A DNA stretch of 64,000 nt from the NCBI RefSeq assembly GCF_003019275.1, contig NZ_CP027848.1:496001-560000 (forward strand), given 5' to 3'. Positions 37,318 through 47,498 of the stretch are shown in pieces (the stretch's first letter is position 1; every line of letters starts with the position of its first letter). Position numbers and translations under genes: made by a program. The notes beneath the pieces were generated by a model. That model did no database searches, was not told the origin of the DNA, and saw only the letters and a list, made by a program, of their open reading frames with translations. This DNA comes from Staphylococcus muscae (lineage in GTDB: Bacteria; Bacillota; Bacilli; Staphylococcales; Staphylococcaceae).

Positions 37318-38304
37318 ATGAAAACAATTGAAAGCATTATTATCGGTGGCGGACCATGTGGTTTGAGTGCTGCAATCGAACAGCAAAAGAAAGGCATTGA
37401 AACATTAATTATTGAAAAAGGGAATGTTGTAGAAGCCCTTTATCATTACCCAACACATCAAACTTTCTTTTCTTCAAGTGACAAACTCAGTATCGGTGAT
37501 GTGCCATTTATTGTTGAAGACTTAAAACCACGCCGAAACCAAGCGCTCGTTTATTATCGAGAAGTCGTCAAACATCATCAATTAAAAGTTAATACTTTTG
37601 AAGAAGTATTAACCGTTCGTAAAATGAACAATCACTTTACGATTACAACAACAAAAGATGTCTATCAATGCCGATTCTTGACAATTGCAACAGGTTATTA
37701 TGGTCAACCAAATGCATTGGAGGTTGATGGCGCTACTTTACCAAAAGTAATGCACTATTTTAAAGAAGCTCATCCATACTTCAATCAAAATGTCGTTATT
37801 ATCGGTGGTAAAAACTCAGCAGTTGATGCTGCGATTGAGTTGGAAAAAGCCAATGCTAATGTGACAGTTATTTATCGTGGTTCAGATTATTCACCATCTG
37901 TAAAACCATGGATATTACCGAATTTTGATTCGCTTGTTCGTCGCGGAAATATCGATATGTATTTCGATAGTCATGTAACAGAAATTACAGACTCAACAGT
38001 TACTTTTGAGACTAATGGCGAGACAAAAACAATAGACAATGACTTTGTATTTGCAATGATTGGTTATCACCCAGATTATGATTTTCTAACATCAGTTGGT
38101 ATCGATATTAATACGACAAGTTATGGAACAGCACCTGTCTATAATAAAGATACGTATGAAACAAATGTCGAAAATTGTTATATCGCAGGGGTTATTGCTG
38201 CAGGGACAGATGCAAATAGTATCTTCATAGAAAATGGCAAATATCATGGTGTATCTATCGCACAAGATATTTTAACTAAAAAGCAATCACCATTAGAATC
38301 GTAA
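37318..38304 (+). CDS. ypdA: Bacillithiol disulfide reductase YpdA
   Basis: A 328-residue flavoprotein almost colinear with S. aureus YpdA. The FAD motif is IIIGGGPCGLSAAIE, with Cys at residue 14, the residue reported as catalytic in S. aureus. A second dinucleotide motif is VVIIGGKNSAVDAAIELEK (about 160-178), and the HQTFFSSSDKLSIGDVPF segment is family-specific. It reduces bacillithiol disulfide with NADPH and so works with BshA and BrxB. The start at 37318 follows homology; an in-frame ATG at 37279 would add 13 hydrophobic residues and is not excluded. Confidence 0.92.
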   Translation: MKTIESIIIGGGPCGLSAAIEQQKKGIETLIIEKGNVVEALYHYPTHQTFFSSSDKLSIGDVPFIVEDLKPRRNQALVYYREVVKHHQLKVNTFEEVLTVRKMNNHFTITTTKDVYQCRFLTIATGYYGQPNALEVDGATLPKVMHYFKEAHPYFNQNVVIIGGKNSAVDAAIELEKANANVTVIYRGSDYSPSVKPWILPNFDSLVRRGNIDMYFDSHVTEITDSTVTFETNGETKTIDNDFVFAMIGYHPDYDFLTSVGIDINTTSYGTAPVYNKDTYETNVENCYIAGVIAAGTDANSIFIENGKYHGVSIAQDILTKKQSPLES

Positions 38305-38312
38305 TGACATAT

Positions 38313-38357
38313 AAAAAGTGAGCGGAAGACCTCATCGTGGTCTACCACTCACTTTTT
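38313..38357. terminator. Terminator between ypdA and the small orphan gene
   Basis: AAAAAGTGAG (38313-38322) pairs with CTCACTTTTT (38347-38356), with further inner pairing around GGAAGACC/GGTCTACC. It can act in both directions. Confidence 0.85.
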
Positions 38358-38391
38358 TATATTTTATTGTTGCCCAATGAAGACAACTTGG

Positions 38392-38685
38392 CTAAAAAGA
38401 ATACAGCTCGTCTTTTGTAGTGTTTAGCTTAATTGCTAAGCCAGATTCTGTACTCATATTTGAATGACGTAAACCAGAATCCAGATTTGCATAGACAGAT
38501 AAAACATCTAAACCAAAATCAATGATTGTCATATTGATATCTGGTTCTATAAAATAAACTTCAGAAACAGGAGGTGTAAGTTCAAAACACTTCAAGTTCT
38601 TCATATCACTACTAAACATAACAAAATCTGTCACAATCGTGTGTTTCTCAAATGTACTAGAAACATCAAAATAAAATACCGTCAT
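38392..38685 (-). CDS. Hypothetical protein, 97 residues
   Basis: I do not recognise this protein. It is acidic, with no signal peptide, no transmembrane segment and alternating short hydrophobic strands (TVFYFDVS, VSEVYFIEPDINMTIIDFG), suggesting a small beta-rich cytoplasmic protein. The ATG at 38685 is preferred because GGAAG lies five bases upstream; an ATG at 38697 gives 101 residues but has no ribosome site. It sits between ypdA and ansA, which I recall as adjacent in S. aureus, so it is probably lineage-specific. A terminator lies just after its stop. Confidence 0.6.
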   Translation of the reverse strand: MTVFYFDVSSTFEKHTIVTDFVMFSSDMKNLKCFELTPPVSEVYFIEPDINMTIIDFGLDVLSVYANLDSGLRHSNMSTESGLAIKLNTTKDELYSF

Positions 38686-38697
38686 TTGATCTTCCAT

Positions 38698-38994
38698 TTT
38701 TATATTTTATAAAGAAAAAAATGATGGATCCTTGACTTTCTAAGAATGAAATAACTTTCAGTACAACTGTGTTTGAAGTCATTTTTAATGTCCTTTTCTT
38801 CAACTTGATAGGAAGATTTTATAAATTTTTACTTTGGAAGACCAATCAACAAATTCTGAGTATACATTTTTCGTTAGAGAAGATAGTATGCTCACAATGA
38901 ATCCATCACATCATCTACTCACTCAACTATTATCACGCTAAAGTAAACAAGTGTGTTACGAACTTGAAGTCGACCTTCAGCCTTCAATTTTTAA
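38698..38994. other. Gene-free AT-rich stretch
   Basis: No credible gene on either strand. A short ATG frame near 38889 (17 codons) lacks support. A small TTGAAG/CTTCAA stem near 38967-38990 after ansA has no T-tract and is a poor terminator. Confidence 0.4.
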
Positions 38995-39957
38995 TTAATC
39001 ATTAAAATAGTGACGAATTTGATCATGATCGTAATGATTGCTTAGTGCGACTAATAGTTTCAACCGCGCCTTCTGTCCATTCAAACCGTTAGAGAAGATG
39101 ACACCTTTATTTTGCAACTGGTGTCCACCTCCTGCATAACTGTAAACAGCACTCACAATTCCATTAAATGAGCGTGATACGAGCACAATTGGAATTTGAG
39201 CTGCGAGACATTTGTCCAATCCACTTAATGCAGTAGGTGGTAAGTTACCTTGACCTAAAGCTTCAATCACAATACCATCGACTTGCTGGTCTGCGTAAAA
39301 TGACAACACTTCACTCCCCATATCCATATATGCTTTGATTAACGGAACATTCAGGCGCGTATCAATCTCAGACAAAGTGGTTTTGTCATATGGTCGATGG
39401 TGGAAATAAATACCTGACTTCGTAATAACACCTAAAGGACCATGATTGGGGCTTTGAAATGTATTCGTATTTGATGTGTGGGTTTTCGTCACATTACGTG
39501 CTGTATGTATTTCATCATTAAATACAACCATAACGCCTTTGTGATGAGATGCATCTGCTACGGCAACACGAATAGATGCAATAAAGTTGTATAGACCATC
39601 TGAGCCAATTTCATTAGATGAACGCATCGCACCCGTGATAACAACTGGTTTTGTGATTGAAAGTGTCAGGTCGAGAAGAAAAGCTGTTTCTTCTAATGTA
39701 TCTGTACCATGAGTGATAACGAACCCATCAAATTCATCGCAGTGCGACATAATGAGTTGTCTAATTTCATCGACATGACGAATTGAAATGTGTGGAGATG
39801 GAACAGTAAAAGGCATCACTTCTTTAATATTGGCGTATGTTTGTATCAGCTCTTGATGATTCGCAATAGGATTATCGCCATTTGTGTTGACTGTATTTGA
39901 TTCATCTTGAGACATACTAATCGTTCCGCCTGTATGTATCACTAATATTTTTTTCAT
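38995..39957 (-). CDS. ansA: L-asparaginase
   Basis: A 320-residue asparaginase. Both catalytic threonine motifs are visible: VIHTGGTISM near residues 5-14 and ITHGTDTLEETAF near 80-92. Conserved VVITGAMR and FNDEIHTARNVTKTHT follow. It hydrolyses L-asparagine to aspartate and ammonia. There is no signal peptide, so it is the cytoplasmic type I-like enzyme. AGGAGG lies about seven bases upstream on the minus strand. It is divergent from cmk with about 75 bases between starts. Confidence 0.94.
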   Translation of the reverse strand: MKKILVIHTGGTISMSQDESNTVNTNGDNPIANHQELIQTYANIKEVMPFTVPSPHISIRHVDEIRQLIMSHCDEFDGFVITHGTDTLEETAFLLDLTLSITKPVVITGAMRSSNEIGSDGLYNFIASIRVAVADASHHKGVMVVFNDEIHTARNVTKTHTSNTNTFQSPNHGPLGVITKSGIYFHHRPYDKTTLSEIDTRLNVPLIKAYMDMGSEVLSFYADQQVDGIVIEALGQGNLPPTALSGLDKCLAAQIPIVLVSRSFNGIVSAVYSYAGGGHQLQNKGVIFSNGLNGQKARLKLLVALSNHYDHDQIRHYFND

Positions 39958-39979
39958 TTGATTTCCTCCTGTTAAATAG

Positions 39980-40702
<723 letters not shown>

Positions 40703-40784
40703 GTTAGAAATGTGGAAATTTCTTGACAATTTGTGTCATTTGTAAGATGTTATTAATATGTAGTAATACAAGGAGGCATATAAG

Positions 40785-41966
40785 ATGACAGAAGAATTCA
40801 ATGAATCAATGATTACAGACATTAAAGAAGGCGACAAGGTTACAGGTGAAGTACAACAAATTAATGACAAACATGTCGTTGTACATGTAAACGGCGCAAA
40901 ATTCAATGGGATTATCCCAATCAGCCAATTGACAACACATCACGTAGAAGATGCTAATGAAGTTGTTAAAGTTGGCGACGAAATTGGAGCATACGTAACA
41001 AAAATCGAAATTGACGAAGAAAACGAATCTGGTAGTTATATCTTATCTAAACGTCAATTAGAAGAAGAAAAATCGTATGAATTCTTACAAGAGAAACTCG
41101 ATAACAATGAAACAATTGAAGCGACTGTTACAGAGGTTGTTAAAGGTGGATTAGTTGTAGATGTAGGTCAACGTGGCTTTATTCCTGCATCACTGATTTC
41201 AACTGATTACATTGAAGATTTCTCTGATTATGAAGGCAAAGTACTTGAACTTAAAGTTGAAGAGCTAGACCCTTCAAATAATCGTGTCATCCTTAGCCGT
41301 AAAGCCGTTGAAGCGGAAGAAAATGCAAAGAAAAAAGAAGCGCTTTTAAACTCTATTAAAGAAGGCGACGTTTTAGAAGGCAAAGTTGCCCGTCTTGCTA
41401 ACTTTGGTGCTTTTATCGATCTTGGCGGTGTTGACGGTTTGGTTCACGTATCTGAGTTATCTCACGAACACGTTTCTTCTCCTGACGAAGTTGTAGCTGT
41501 TGGTGATACAGTAAAAGTCAAAGTACGTTCTGTTGAGCCAGGTTCTGAACGTGTATCTTTATCTATTAAAGATACTTTACCGAGCCCATTCGAAACAATT
41601 CAATCAAAATTTAACGAAGGCGATGTTGTAGAAGGTAAAGTCATGCGCCTTGCAAGCTTCGGTGCCTTCGTTGAGATTGGACCTGGATTACAAGGTCTCG
41701 TACACATCTCTGAAATCAGCAACAAACATATCGGTTCTCCAAATGAAGTGTTAGAACCAGGCCAAACAGTAGATGCTAAAATTTTAGGTATTAATCCTGC
41801 TGAAGAACGTATCTCACTTTCTATTAAAGCAGCAGCACCTGCTGAAGAGACGAACGAAGCATCACCAGAAACAACAGAACAATATACACTATCAACAGAC
41901 GATGACAGCAACAACCCAACTTTAGGGGATGTATTCGCTGATAAATTTAAAAACCTTAACCTTTAA
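40785..41966 (+). CDS. rpsA: 30S ribosomal protein S1-like protein (four S1 domains)
   Basis: A 393-residue protein with four S1 RNA-binding repeats: starts near residues 15 (GDKVTGEVQQINDKHVVVHV), 100 (NETIEATVTEVVKGGLVVDV), 187 (GDVLEGKVARLANFGAFIDL) and 273 (GDVVEGKVMRLASFGAFVEI). An acidic tail completes it. The last two repeats are the most canonical. Low-GC Gram-positive bacteria have this shorter S1 rather than the six-domain E. coli protein; it may aid translation of structured mRNA. AGGAGG lies about ten bases before the ATG. Confidence 0.93.
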   Translation: MTEEFNESMITDIKEGDKVTGEVQQINDKHVVVHVNGAKFNGIIPISQLTTHHVEDANEVVKVGDEIGAYVTKIEIDEENESGSYILSKRQLEEEKSYEFLQEKLDNNETIEATVTEVVKGGLVVDVGQRGFIPASLISTDYIEDFSDYEGKVLELKVEELDPSNNRVILSRKAVEAEENAKKKEALLNSIKEGDVLEGKVARLANFGAFIDLGGVDGLVHVSELSHEHVSSPDEVVAVGDTVKVKVRSVEPGSERVSLSIKDTLPSPFETIQSKFNEGDVVEGKVMRLASFGAFVEIGPGLQGLVHISEISNKHIGSPNEVLEPGQTVDAKILGINPAEERISLSIKAAAPAEETNEASPETTEQYTLSTDDDSNNPTLGDVFADKFKNLNL

Positions 41967-41985
41967 TTCATTAATGTCTAAGCGC

Positions 41986-42027
41986 AGACTGATAAGTTAC
42001 ACTATGTAGCTTATCAGTCTATTATTT
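41986..42027 (+). terminator. Terminator after rpsA
   Basis: AGACTGATAAG (41986-41996) pairs with CTTATCAGTCT (42010-42020), followed by ATTATTTT. Confidence 0.85.
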
Positions 42028-42116
42028 TGTGGTGAAGACTTGTCACATATACGCTTTTAACTTAAATTCGTTATTATGTCTGATTGCTTTCCAGTTTTCC
42101 TTATCACAAAAGACCA

Positions 42117-42125
42117 TGCTATAAT
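42117..42125 (+). promoter_or_regulatory. Extended -10 promoter upstream of der
   Basis: TGCTATAAT is a perfect extended -10. Transcription would start near 42132, giving a leader of about 170 bases that contains the intergenic repeat before the der ATG. Confidence 0.5.
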
Positions 42126-42151
42126 ACAAATAATGAAAAATTCACATTTAA

Positions 42152-42275
42152 GAGGACTGAGATAGAGAAACTATCCTACTCCCTAAAAAGAAACACAACT
42201 AGCATTATGAAAAGGTGTAGAAATGATATTTTTTGAAAAACGACATTTCTGTGATGGATATGCTAGAATAATAAA
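42152..42275. repeat. Degenerate staphylococcal intergenic repeat in the der leader
   Basis: GAGGACTGAGATAGAG (42152-42167) and TCCTACTCCC resemble the repeat start. AGAAATGATATTTTTTGAAA (42221-42240 region) followed by ACGACATTTCTGTGATGG forms an AGAAATG/CATTTCT hairpin like the GGGACAGAAATG-type repeat. It is part of the 335-base gap between rpsA and der; no gene is visible there. Confidence 0.4.
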
Positions 42276-42301
42276 GATATTGATAGAGAGGAAGAACAAT
42301 T

Positions 42302-43612
42302 ATGACGAAACCAGTAGTGGCGATTGTAGGTCGCCCAAACGTTGGGAAATCAACGATATTTAACCGTATTGTTGGCGAACGTGTCTCTATTGTAGAAGAT
42401 ACACCAGGTATTACACGAGATCGAATTTATGCAAGTGGTGATTGGCTTACACATGATTTTAATATAATCGATACAGGTGGTATTGAAATAGGAGACGCAC
42501 CATTCCAAACGCAAATTCGTGCACAAGCTGAAATTGCGATTGATGAAGCGGACGTCATCATCTTTATGACGAATGTTCGTGAAGGTGTTACACAAAGCGA
42601 CGAGATGGTTGCTCAAATGCTTTATAAGTCAAAAAAGCCTGTGGTACTTGCCGTAAACAAAGTTGATAACCCTGAAATGCGCAACGATATTTATGATTTC
42701 TATACATTAGGATTTGGCGAACCATATCCACTTTCAGGATCACACGGTCTTGGACTAGGCGACTTGTTAGAAGCAGTCGCAAAACACTTCAAACCTGAAG
42801 AAGAAGACCCATATGATGATTCTGTTATCAGATTATCATTGATTGGTCGCCCAAATGTTGGTAAATCTAGTCTTGTTAACGCAATATTAGGTGAAGAACG
42901 TGTCATCGTTTCAAATATTGCAGGGACAACACGTGATGCGATTGATACAGAATATAGTTATGACGGACAAGATTATGTCCTTATTGATACAGCAGGGATG
43001 CGTAAAAAAGGGAAAGTGTATGAAACGACAGAAAAATATTCTGTCCTACGTGCGCTAAAGGCGATTGAACGTTCTAATGTTGTACTCGTCGTCTTAGACG
43101 CAGAAGCAGGAATCATTGAACAAGATAAGCGTGTTGCTGGCTATGCCCATGAAGAAGGTAAAGCCATCGTCATCGTTGTCAACAAATGGGATACGTTAGA
43201 AAAAGACAGTAAAACGATGAAACGTTTTATGGATGATATTCGTAATAACTTCCAATTTTTAGATTATGCACAAATCGCATTCGTATCAGCTAAAGAAGGA
43301 ACACGTTTACGTACGCTATTCCCACTGATTAATGAAGCGAGTGAAAATCATAAAAAACGTGTTCAAAGTTCTACATTAAACGAAGTTATCACTGATGCAA
43401 TTTCTATGAACCCAACGCCAACAGATAAAGGTCGTCGCTTAAATATTTTCTATACAACACAAGTTGCGATTGAACCACCGACATTTGTTGTATTCGTTAA
43501 CGATGTAGAGCTCATGCACTTTTCTTATAAACGCTATTTAGAAAATCAAATTCGAAGTGCCTTTGGTTTTGAAGGTACACCCGTACACATTATCGCTCGT
43601 AAGCGAAATTAG
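42302..43612 (+). CDS. der: Ribosome biogenesis GTPase Der (EngA)
   Basis: A 436-residue protein with the tandem GTPase domains unique to Der. The first P-loop is [13 protein letters not shown] near residue 10 and the second is [13 protein letters not shown] near residue 182. Each has DTPG/DTAG and NKVD/NKWD motifs, and a C-terminal KH-like domain follows (about 350-436). It is essential for 50S subunit maturation. AGAGAGGAAG lies about eight bases before the ATG. gpsA follows after 21 bases. Confidence 0.97.
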   Translation: MTKPVVAIVGRPNVGKSTIFNRIVGERVSIVEDTPGITRDRIYASGDWLTHDFNIIDTGGIEIGDAPFQTQIRAQAEIAIDEADVIIFMTNVREGVTQSDEMVAQMLYKSKKPVVLAVNKVDNPEMRNDIYDFYTLGFGEPYPLSGSHGLGLGDLLEAVAKHFKPEEEDPYDDSVIRLSLIGRPNVGKSSLVNAILGEERVIVSNIAGTTRDAIDTEYSYDGQDYVLIDTAGMRKKGKVYETTEKYSVLRALKAIERSNVVLVVLDAEAGIIEQDKRVAGYAHEEGKAIVIVVNKWDTLEKDSKTMKRFMDDIRNNFQFLDYAQIAFVSAKEGTRLRTLFPLINEASENHKKRVQSSTLNEVITDAISMNPTPTDKGRRLNIFYTTQVAIEPPTFVVFVNDVELMHFSYKRYLENQIRSAFGFEGTPVHIIARKRN

Positions 43613-43633
43613 TAAAATGGAGGGCATATCAAT

Positions 43634-44632
43634 ATGACTGCAATTACAGTATTCGGTACAGGGAGTTTTGGTACAGCATTAGCGAATGTCCTAGCAGACA
43701 ATGGGCACGACACATTGATGTGGGGGAAAACAGCCAAAACTGTTGAAGAAATCAATACGAAACATACAAACTCTGCGTATTTAAAAGAAGCAACGATGAA
43801 TAATGCAGTTCGTGCAACGACTGATATTCAATCAGCTGTCGATCATGCAGATATTTATTTGGTTGCAATACCTACTAAAGCTATTCGTACAGTATTATCA
43901 CAAGTTGATGAACGATTAACTTCAAAGAAACAGTTCATTCATGTAGCAAAAGGGATTGAAAATAAAACTTTCAAACGTGTTTCAGAAATGATTGAAGACG
44001 AGATTTCTCTTGAACACAATGGGGGTGTCGGTGTCTTGTCCGGCCCAAGTCACGCTGAAGAAGTTGTTATTCAACAGCCGACAACTGTTGCAGCAGCTTC
44101 AAGTTGTCCCGAATTATGCAAAACCATTCAAGACTTATTTATGACAGATTATTTACGTGTCTATACGAATGAAGATTTGATTGGTGTTGAAATCGGCGGG
44201 GCACTGAAAAATATAATTGCGATAGCGAGTGGCGTTCTTGCTGGCTTAGGTTATGGTGATAATGCAAAAGCTGCACTCATTACACGTGGTTTGGCCGAAA
44301 TTACACGACTTGGTGTCAAGTTAGGTGCAGACCCACTGACATTCCAAGGTTTAGGAGGAATTGGTGATTTGATTGTGACATGTACATCAACACATTCACG
44401 CAACTACTCGCTAGGCTTTGCACTTGGAAGTGGAAAAACATTGCAAGAAATACTCGATGAAATGAACATGGTTGCTGAAGGTGTTTATACAACCGAATCT
44501 GTTTATCACTTAGCGAAACAAATGGATGTTGATATGCCAATCACGAATGCACTTTATCACGTGTTATTCGAATCACAACCAGTCGAAGAAGCACTGAAAG
44601 ATTTAATGGGTAGAACAAAAAAATCAGAGTAA
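43634..44632 (+). CDS. gpsA: Glycerol-3-phosphate dehydrogenase [NAD(P)+]
   Basis: A 332-residue enzyme. The N-terminal cofactor motif is [20 protein letters not shown]. Then come [30 protein letters not shown], the catalytic-lysine region [19 protein letters not shown] (about residues 188-206) and [14 protein letters not shown]. It reduces dihydroxyacetone phosphate to sn-glycerol-3-phosphate for phospholipid synthesis. GGAGGGC lies about ten bases upstream of the ATG. The der-gpsA-hup order is conserved in staphylococci. Confidence 0.96.
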   Translation: MTAITVFGTGSFGTALANVLADNGHDTLMWGKTAKTVEEINTKHTNSAYLKEATMNNAVRATTDIQSAVDHADIYLVAIPTKAIRTVLSQVDERLTSKKQFIHVAKGIENKTFKRVSEMIEDEISLEHNGGVGVLSGPSHAEEVVIQQPTTVAAASSCPELCKTIQDLFMTDYLRVYTNEDLIGVEIGGALKNIIAIASGVLAGLGYGDNAKAALITRGLAEITRLGVKLGADPLTFQGLGGIGDLIVTCTSTHSRNYSLGFALGSGKTLQEILDEMNMVAEGVYTTESVYHLAKQMDVDMPITNALYHVLFESQPVEEALKDLMGRTKKSE

Positions 44633-44757
44633 TTTAATCCATTTTATTAAATTTGGGATATTTCAATACTAAAAAATCATTAAAAATGCGATGAAACCGC
44701 CGTTTTTCGTATATAAATGATTGCAGATATACCTAATATTGTGTTAAAGTCATACCA

Positions 44758-44780
44758 TAATGATAAATGAGTTATCATTA
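44758..44780. promoter_or_regulatory. Perfect dyad in the hup leader
   Basis: TAATGATAA (44758-44766) and TTATCATTA (44772-44780) are exact inverted repeats with a five-base spacer, ten bases before the AAGGAGG of hup. It could be a repressor operator or an mRNA hairpin next to the ribosome site. It recalls Fur-type TGATAA/TTATCA half-sites but with a wider spacer. Confidence 0.45.
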
Positions 44781-44808
44781 CATAACCTTTAAGGAGGCGA
44801 ACTTGGAA

Positions 44809-45081
44809 ATGAACAAAACAGACTTAATCAACGCGGTTGCTGAACAAGCAGACTTAACTAAAAAAGATGCGAGCTTAGCAGTTGATGCCGTTTTCGAATC
44901 AATTCAAAACTCACTAGCTAAAGGTGACAAAGTACAATTAATCGGTTTCGGAAACTTCGAAGTACGTGAACGTGCTGCTCGTAAAGGACGCAACCCACAA
45001 ACAGGTAAAGAAATCGACATCCCTGCAAGCAAAGTACCAGCTTTCAAAGCAGGTAAAGCTTTAAAAGACGCAGTTAAATAA
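44809..45081 (+). CDS. hup: DNA-binding protein HU
   Basis: A 90-residue histone-like protein, nearly identical to S. aureus HU. The beginning [20 protein letters not shown], the arm [20 protein letters not shown] with the intercalating proline, and the KAGKAL end are typical. It bends and compacts DNA as a dimer. AAGGAGG ends 11 bases before the ATG; an upstream TTG at 44803 has better spacing but lies outside the conserved protein. It is monocistronic and followed by a modest terminator. Confidence 0.96.
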   Translation: MNKTDLINAVAEQADLTKKDASLAVDAVFESIQNSLAKGDKVQLIGFGNFEVRERAARKGRNPQTGKEIDIPASKVPAFKAGKALKDAVK

Positions 45082-45099
45082 TTCTTTTATCTACAAGAA

Positions 45100-45127
45100 A
45101 GCCCTCATCACGATGTGGGTTTTTTTG
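45100..45127 (+). terminator. Terminator after hup
   Basis: CCCTCAT (45102-45108) pairs with ATGTGGG (45113-45119) with one mismatch, followed by TTTTTTT. Confidence 0.7.
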
Positions 45128-45225
45128 TTTGCCGTTATATTTAATACGTCATTCCGATAATTCGCATTTTATTTTTTAGGGGTTAGTGTTAATATAGAAA
45201 GTGACTAAATTGAGAGGTGACGCAC

Positions 45226-45792
45226 ATGTCAAATACGTATCAGTTACTCGAACAACAAATTAATCAACGTTTAGACAGAATAGAACAACCGCAAGTGATA
45301 CATATCAATCATGCGTTGAGTCATGTGCTTGACCCGTTACATATTCCGATCCAAGCAAAACTTGCATGTCTCTCAATTGATACCTCGTTGAAACACCTCG
45401 ATGAAGTCAGTTATCATGGGATTGAACGAGATGGAATTCTCATTGGAGATTTATTAAGTGCACATTATTACACGTTGCTGTCAGAACTAGACAATACAGA
45501 ATTTCAATTAAAAATGAGCCAAGCAATCGTTAAAATCAATGAGCTGAAGTCATCATTACAACATCAGGCTGATTATATCCCACAATCGCAAGTTGTCGAA
45601 ATCATCTATCAGATTGAAACATTGTTGTTGCAACAAGTCTTAGATGTGTATCAACCTGATAAGATGGCAGGTGCAATCACTGCGACACTTATCAAAGAAT
45701 TACAAGTAACAGATCTCAGCTATCTCACACTATTTGATAGTGAGACATCGGATATTCTATTTCGCCAGTTACAAGAAAAATATACAAACTAA
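45226..45792 (+). CDS. hepS: Heptaprenyl diphosphate synthase component 1
   Basis: A 188-residue helical protein of the HEPPP_synt_1 family. It has a conserved AKLACLSIDTSLKHLDEVSYHG-like central part and the ILIGDLLSAHYYTLLS helix (about residues 70-85). It has no aspartate-rich prenyltransferase motif of its own; it is the small non-catalytic partner that sets product length for HepT. It lies in the hepS-menG-hepT cluster known from Bacillus and staphylococci. GAGAGG about ten bases upstream supports ATG 45226. Confidence 0.88.
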   Translation: MSNTYQLLEQQINQRLDRIEQPQVIHINHALSHVLDPLHIPIQAKLACLSIDTSLKHLDEVSYHGIERDGILIGDLLSAHYYTLLSELDNTEFQLKMSQAIVKINELKSSLQHQADYIPQSQVVEIIYQIETLLLQQVLDVYQPDKMAGAITATLIKELQVTDLSYLTLFDSETSDILFRQLQEKYTN

Positions 45793-45805
45793 TGAGGTTT
45801 AAATT

Positions 45806-46522
45806 ATGAGTAAAAACAAAGCAAACAAAGAACAAGTACATGAAGTTTTCCAAAATATTTCAGGAAAATACGATCGTTTAAATAATATTATCAGTTTTGA
45901 ACAACATAAAAGTTGGCGTAAAAAAGTGATGAAAGAAATGAACGTACAACCTGGATCAATCGCTTTAGACGTTTGTTGTGGTACAGCGGATTGGACAATT
46001 GCATTAAGTCACGCCGTAGGTCCAGATGGTGAAGTAACAGGTCTTGATTTTAGTGAAAATATGTTAAAAGTCGGTGAAGAAAAAACAAGTTCAATGGACA
46101 ACATTCGTCTCGTTCAAGGAGACGCAATGGCACTGCCTTTTGAAGATAATACTTTTGATTATGTGACGATTGGATTTGGATTACGTAATATTCCGGATTA
46201 TAAGGTAGCATTAGCAGAGATGTATCGTGTGCTTAAACCAGGCGGTATGGCCGTATGTCTTGAAACAAGCCAACCAACAATACCAGTGTTCAAGCAAGCT
46301 TATCAACTTTACTTTAAATTTATTATGCCATTGTTTGGTAAATTATTCGCCAAGTCTAAGTCAGAATATGAATGGTTACAGCAATCAGCTTTTGACTTCC
46401 CAGATCGAGAAACATTAAAGAAATTGTTTGAAAGTGTACATTTCCAGAATGTTAAAGTTAAAAGCTTTACGGGTGGTGTTGCAGCGATGCACCTCGCTTA
46501 TAAACCGAACACGAATGATTAA
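45806..46522 (+). CDS. menG: Demethylmenaquinone methyltransferase
   Basis: A 238-residue UbiE/MenG methyltransferase. [20 protein letters not shown] near the start is the UbiE signature 1, the SAM motif is [14 protein letters not shown] (about 54-67), and RVLKPGG (about 140-146) is the second signature region. It performs the last step of menaquinone synthesis, methylating the naphthoquinone ring after the prenyl chain is attached. It lies between the two subunits of the heptaprenyl synthase that makes that chain. Confidence 0.95.
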   Translation: MSKNKANKEQVHEVFQNISGKYDRLNNIISFEQHKSWRKKVMKEMNVQPGSIALDVCCGTADWTIALSHAVGPDGEVTGLDFSENMLKVGEEKTSSMDNIRLVQGDAMALPFEDNTFDYVTIGFGLRNIPDYKVALAEMYRVLKPGGMAVCLETSQPTIPVFKQAYQLYFKFIMPLFGKLFAKSKSEYEWLQQSAFDFPDRETLKKLFESVHFQNVKVKSFTGGVAAMHLAYKPNTND

Positions 46523-46534
46523 AAGGTGAGTAGC

Positions 46535-47491
46535 ATGTCGAAAATTAATTTAAATCAAGAAATAAAGACAATTGAAAAAAGGCTTCAGTCATTGATTAAA
46601 AGCGATGATCCAATTTTGGAATCTGCCGCTAATCATTTATTAAAATCCGGGGGAAAGCGAGTAAGACCTTTATTTGTCATCTTGAGTAGCTATGCTGGCC
46701 CAGATCAAGCGAATGAATCTGCGTATCGCGTTGCAACTGCTCTCGAGCTGATTCATATGGCAACGCTTGTGCATGATGATGTGATTGATTATAGTGACAA
46801 ACGTCGTGGTAAAAAAACGATTGAAAAACAATGGGATAAACCAACTGCTATTTTGACAGGAAATTTCTTACTCGCACGTGCATTAGAATATTTATCTTAT
46901 ATCGAGGATCCACGCATCCATCGTACATTGTCATCGGCAATCACTGAAGTTTGTCGTGGAGAACTTTTTCAATTTCAAGACCAATTCCGATCTGATCAAT
47001 CGATGACGAATTATTTGCGTAGAATCAATCGAAAAACTGCTTTGCTCATTCAATTATCTACCGAAGTCGGAGCGATGACTTCCGATGCTGACGCACAAAC
47101 AGTTCGCACGATGCGCCAAATCGGTCATTATATCGGCATGAGCTTCCAAATTATTGATGATATATTGGACTTTACAAGTACAACAGAGAAGTTAGGTAAA
47201 CCTGTCGGCAGCGACTTGCGTAACGGTCATTTAACATTACCTGTACTATTAGAAATGCGCCAAGATAAGATATTTAAACAAAAAGTTGCATTGCTTCATC
47301 AAGACGCAGATGCCGAATTGTTTGAAGAATGTATTGCACAAATTAGACGTTCTGATGTGATAGCACAGTCAAAAGAGATAAGTGCACAATATCTAAACAA
47401 AGCAACACAACAACTCGATTCATTATCAAATGATGCATTGAAACCACTTTTCCAAAAAATCATTCATAAACTACAACATCGCATTCGTTAA
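46535..47491 (+). CDS. hepT: Heptaprenyl diphosphate synthase component 2
   Basis: A 318-residue trans-prenyltransferase. [17 protein letters not shown] is near residue 43. The first aspartate-rich motif HDDVIDYSDKRRGK begins at residue 80 and the second is DDILDF from about 208. With HepS it extends farnesyl diphosphate to the long side chain of menaquinone. ATG 46535 is chosen from AGGTGAG spacing; a GTG at 46526 is an alternative. It is distinct from IspA at 2.8 kb, which stops at C15. Confidence 0.94.
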   Translation: MSKINLNQEIKTIEKRLQSLIKSDDPILESAANHLLKSGGKRVRPLFVILSSYAGPDQANESAYRVATALELIHMATLVHDDVIDYSDKRRGKKTIEKQWDKPTAILTGNFLLARALEYLSYIEDPRIHRTLSSAITEVCRGELFQFQDQFRSDQSMTNYLRRINRKTALLIQLSTEVGAMTSDADAQTVRTMRQIGHYIGMSFQIIDDILDFTSTTEKLGKPVGSDLRNGHLTLPVLLEMRQDKIFKQKVALLHQDADAELFEECIAQIRRSDVIAQSKEISAQYLNKATQQLDSLSNDALKPLFQKIIHKLQHRIR

Positions 47492-47498
47492 ATTGTAA

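Noticed and set aside
38885..38945. A 17-codon frame starting with ATG near 38889
   Set aside because: Weak ribosome site, no hydrophobic or other recognisable character, and no supporting context.
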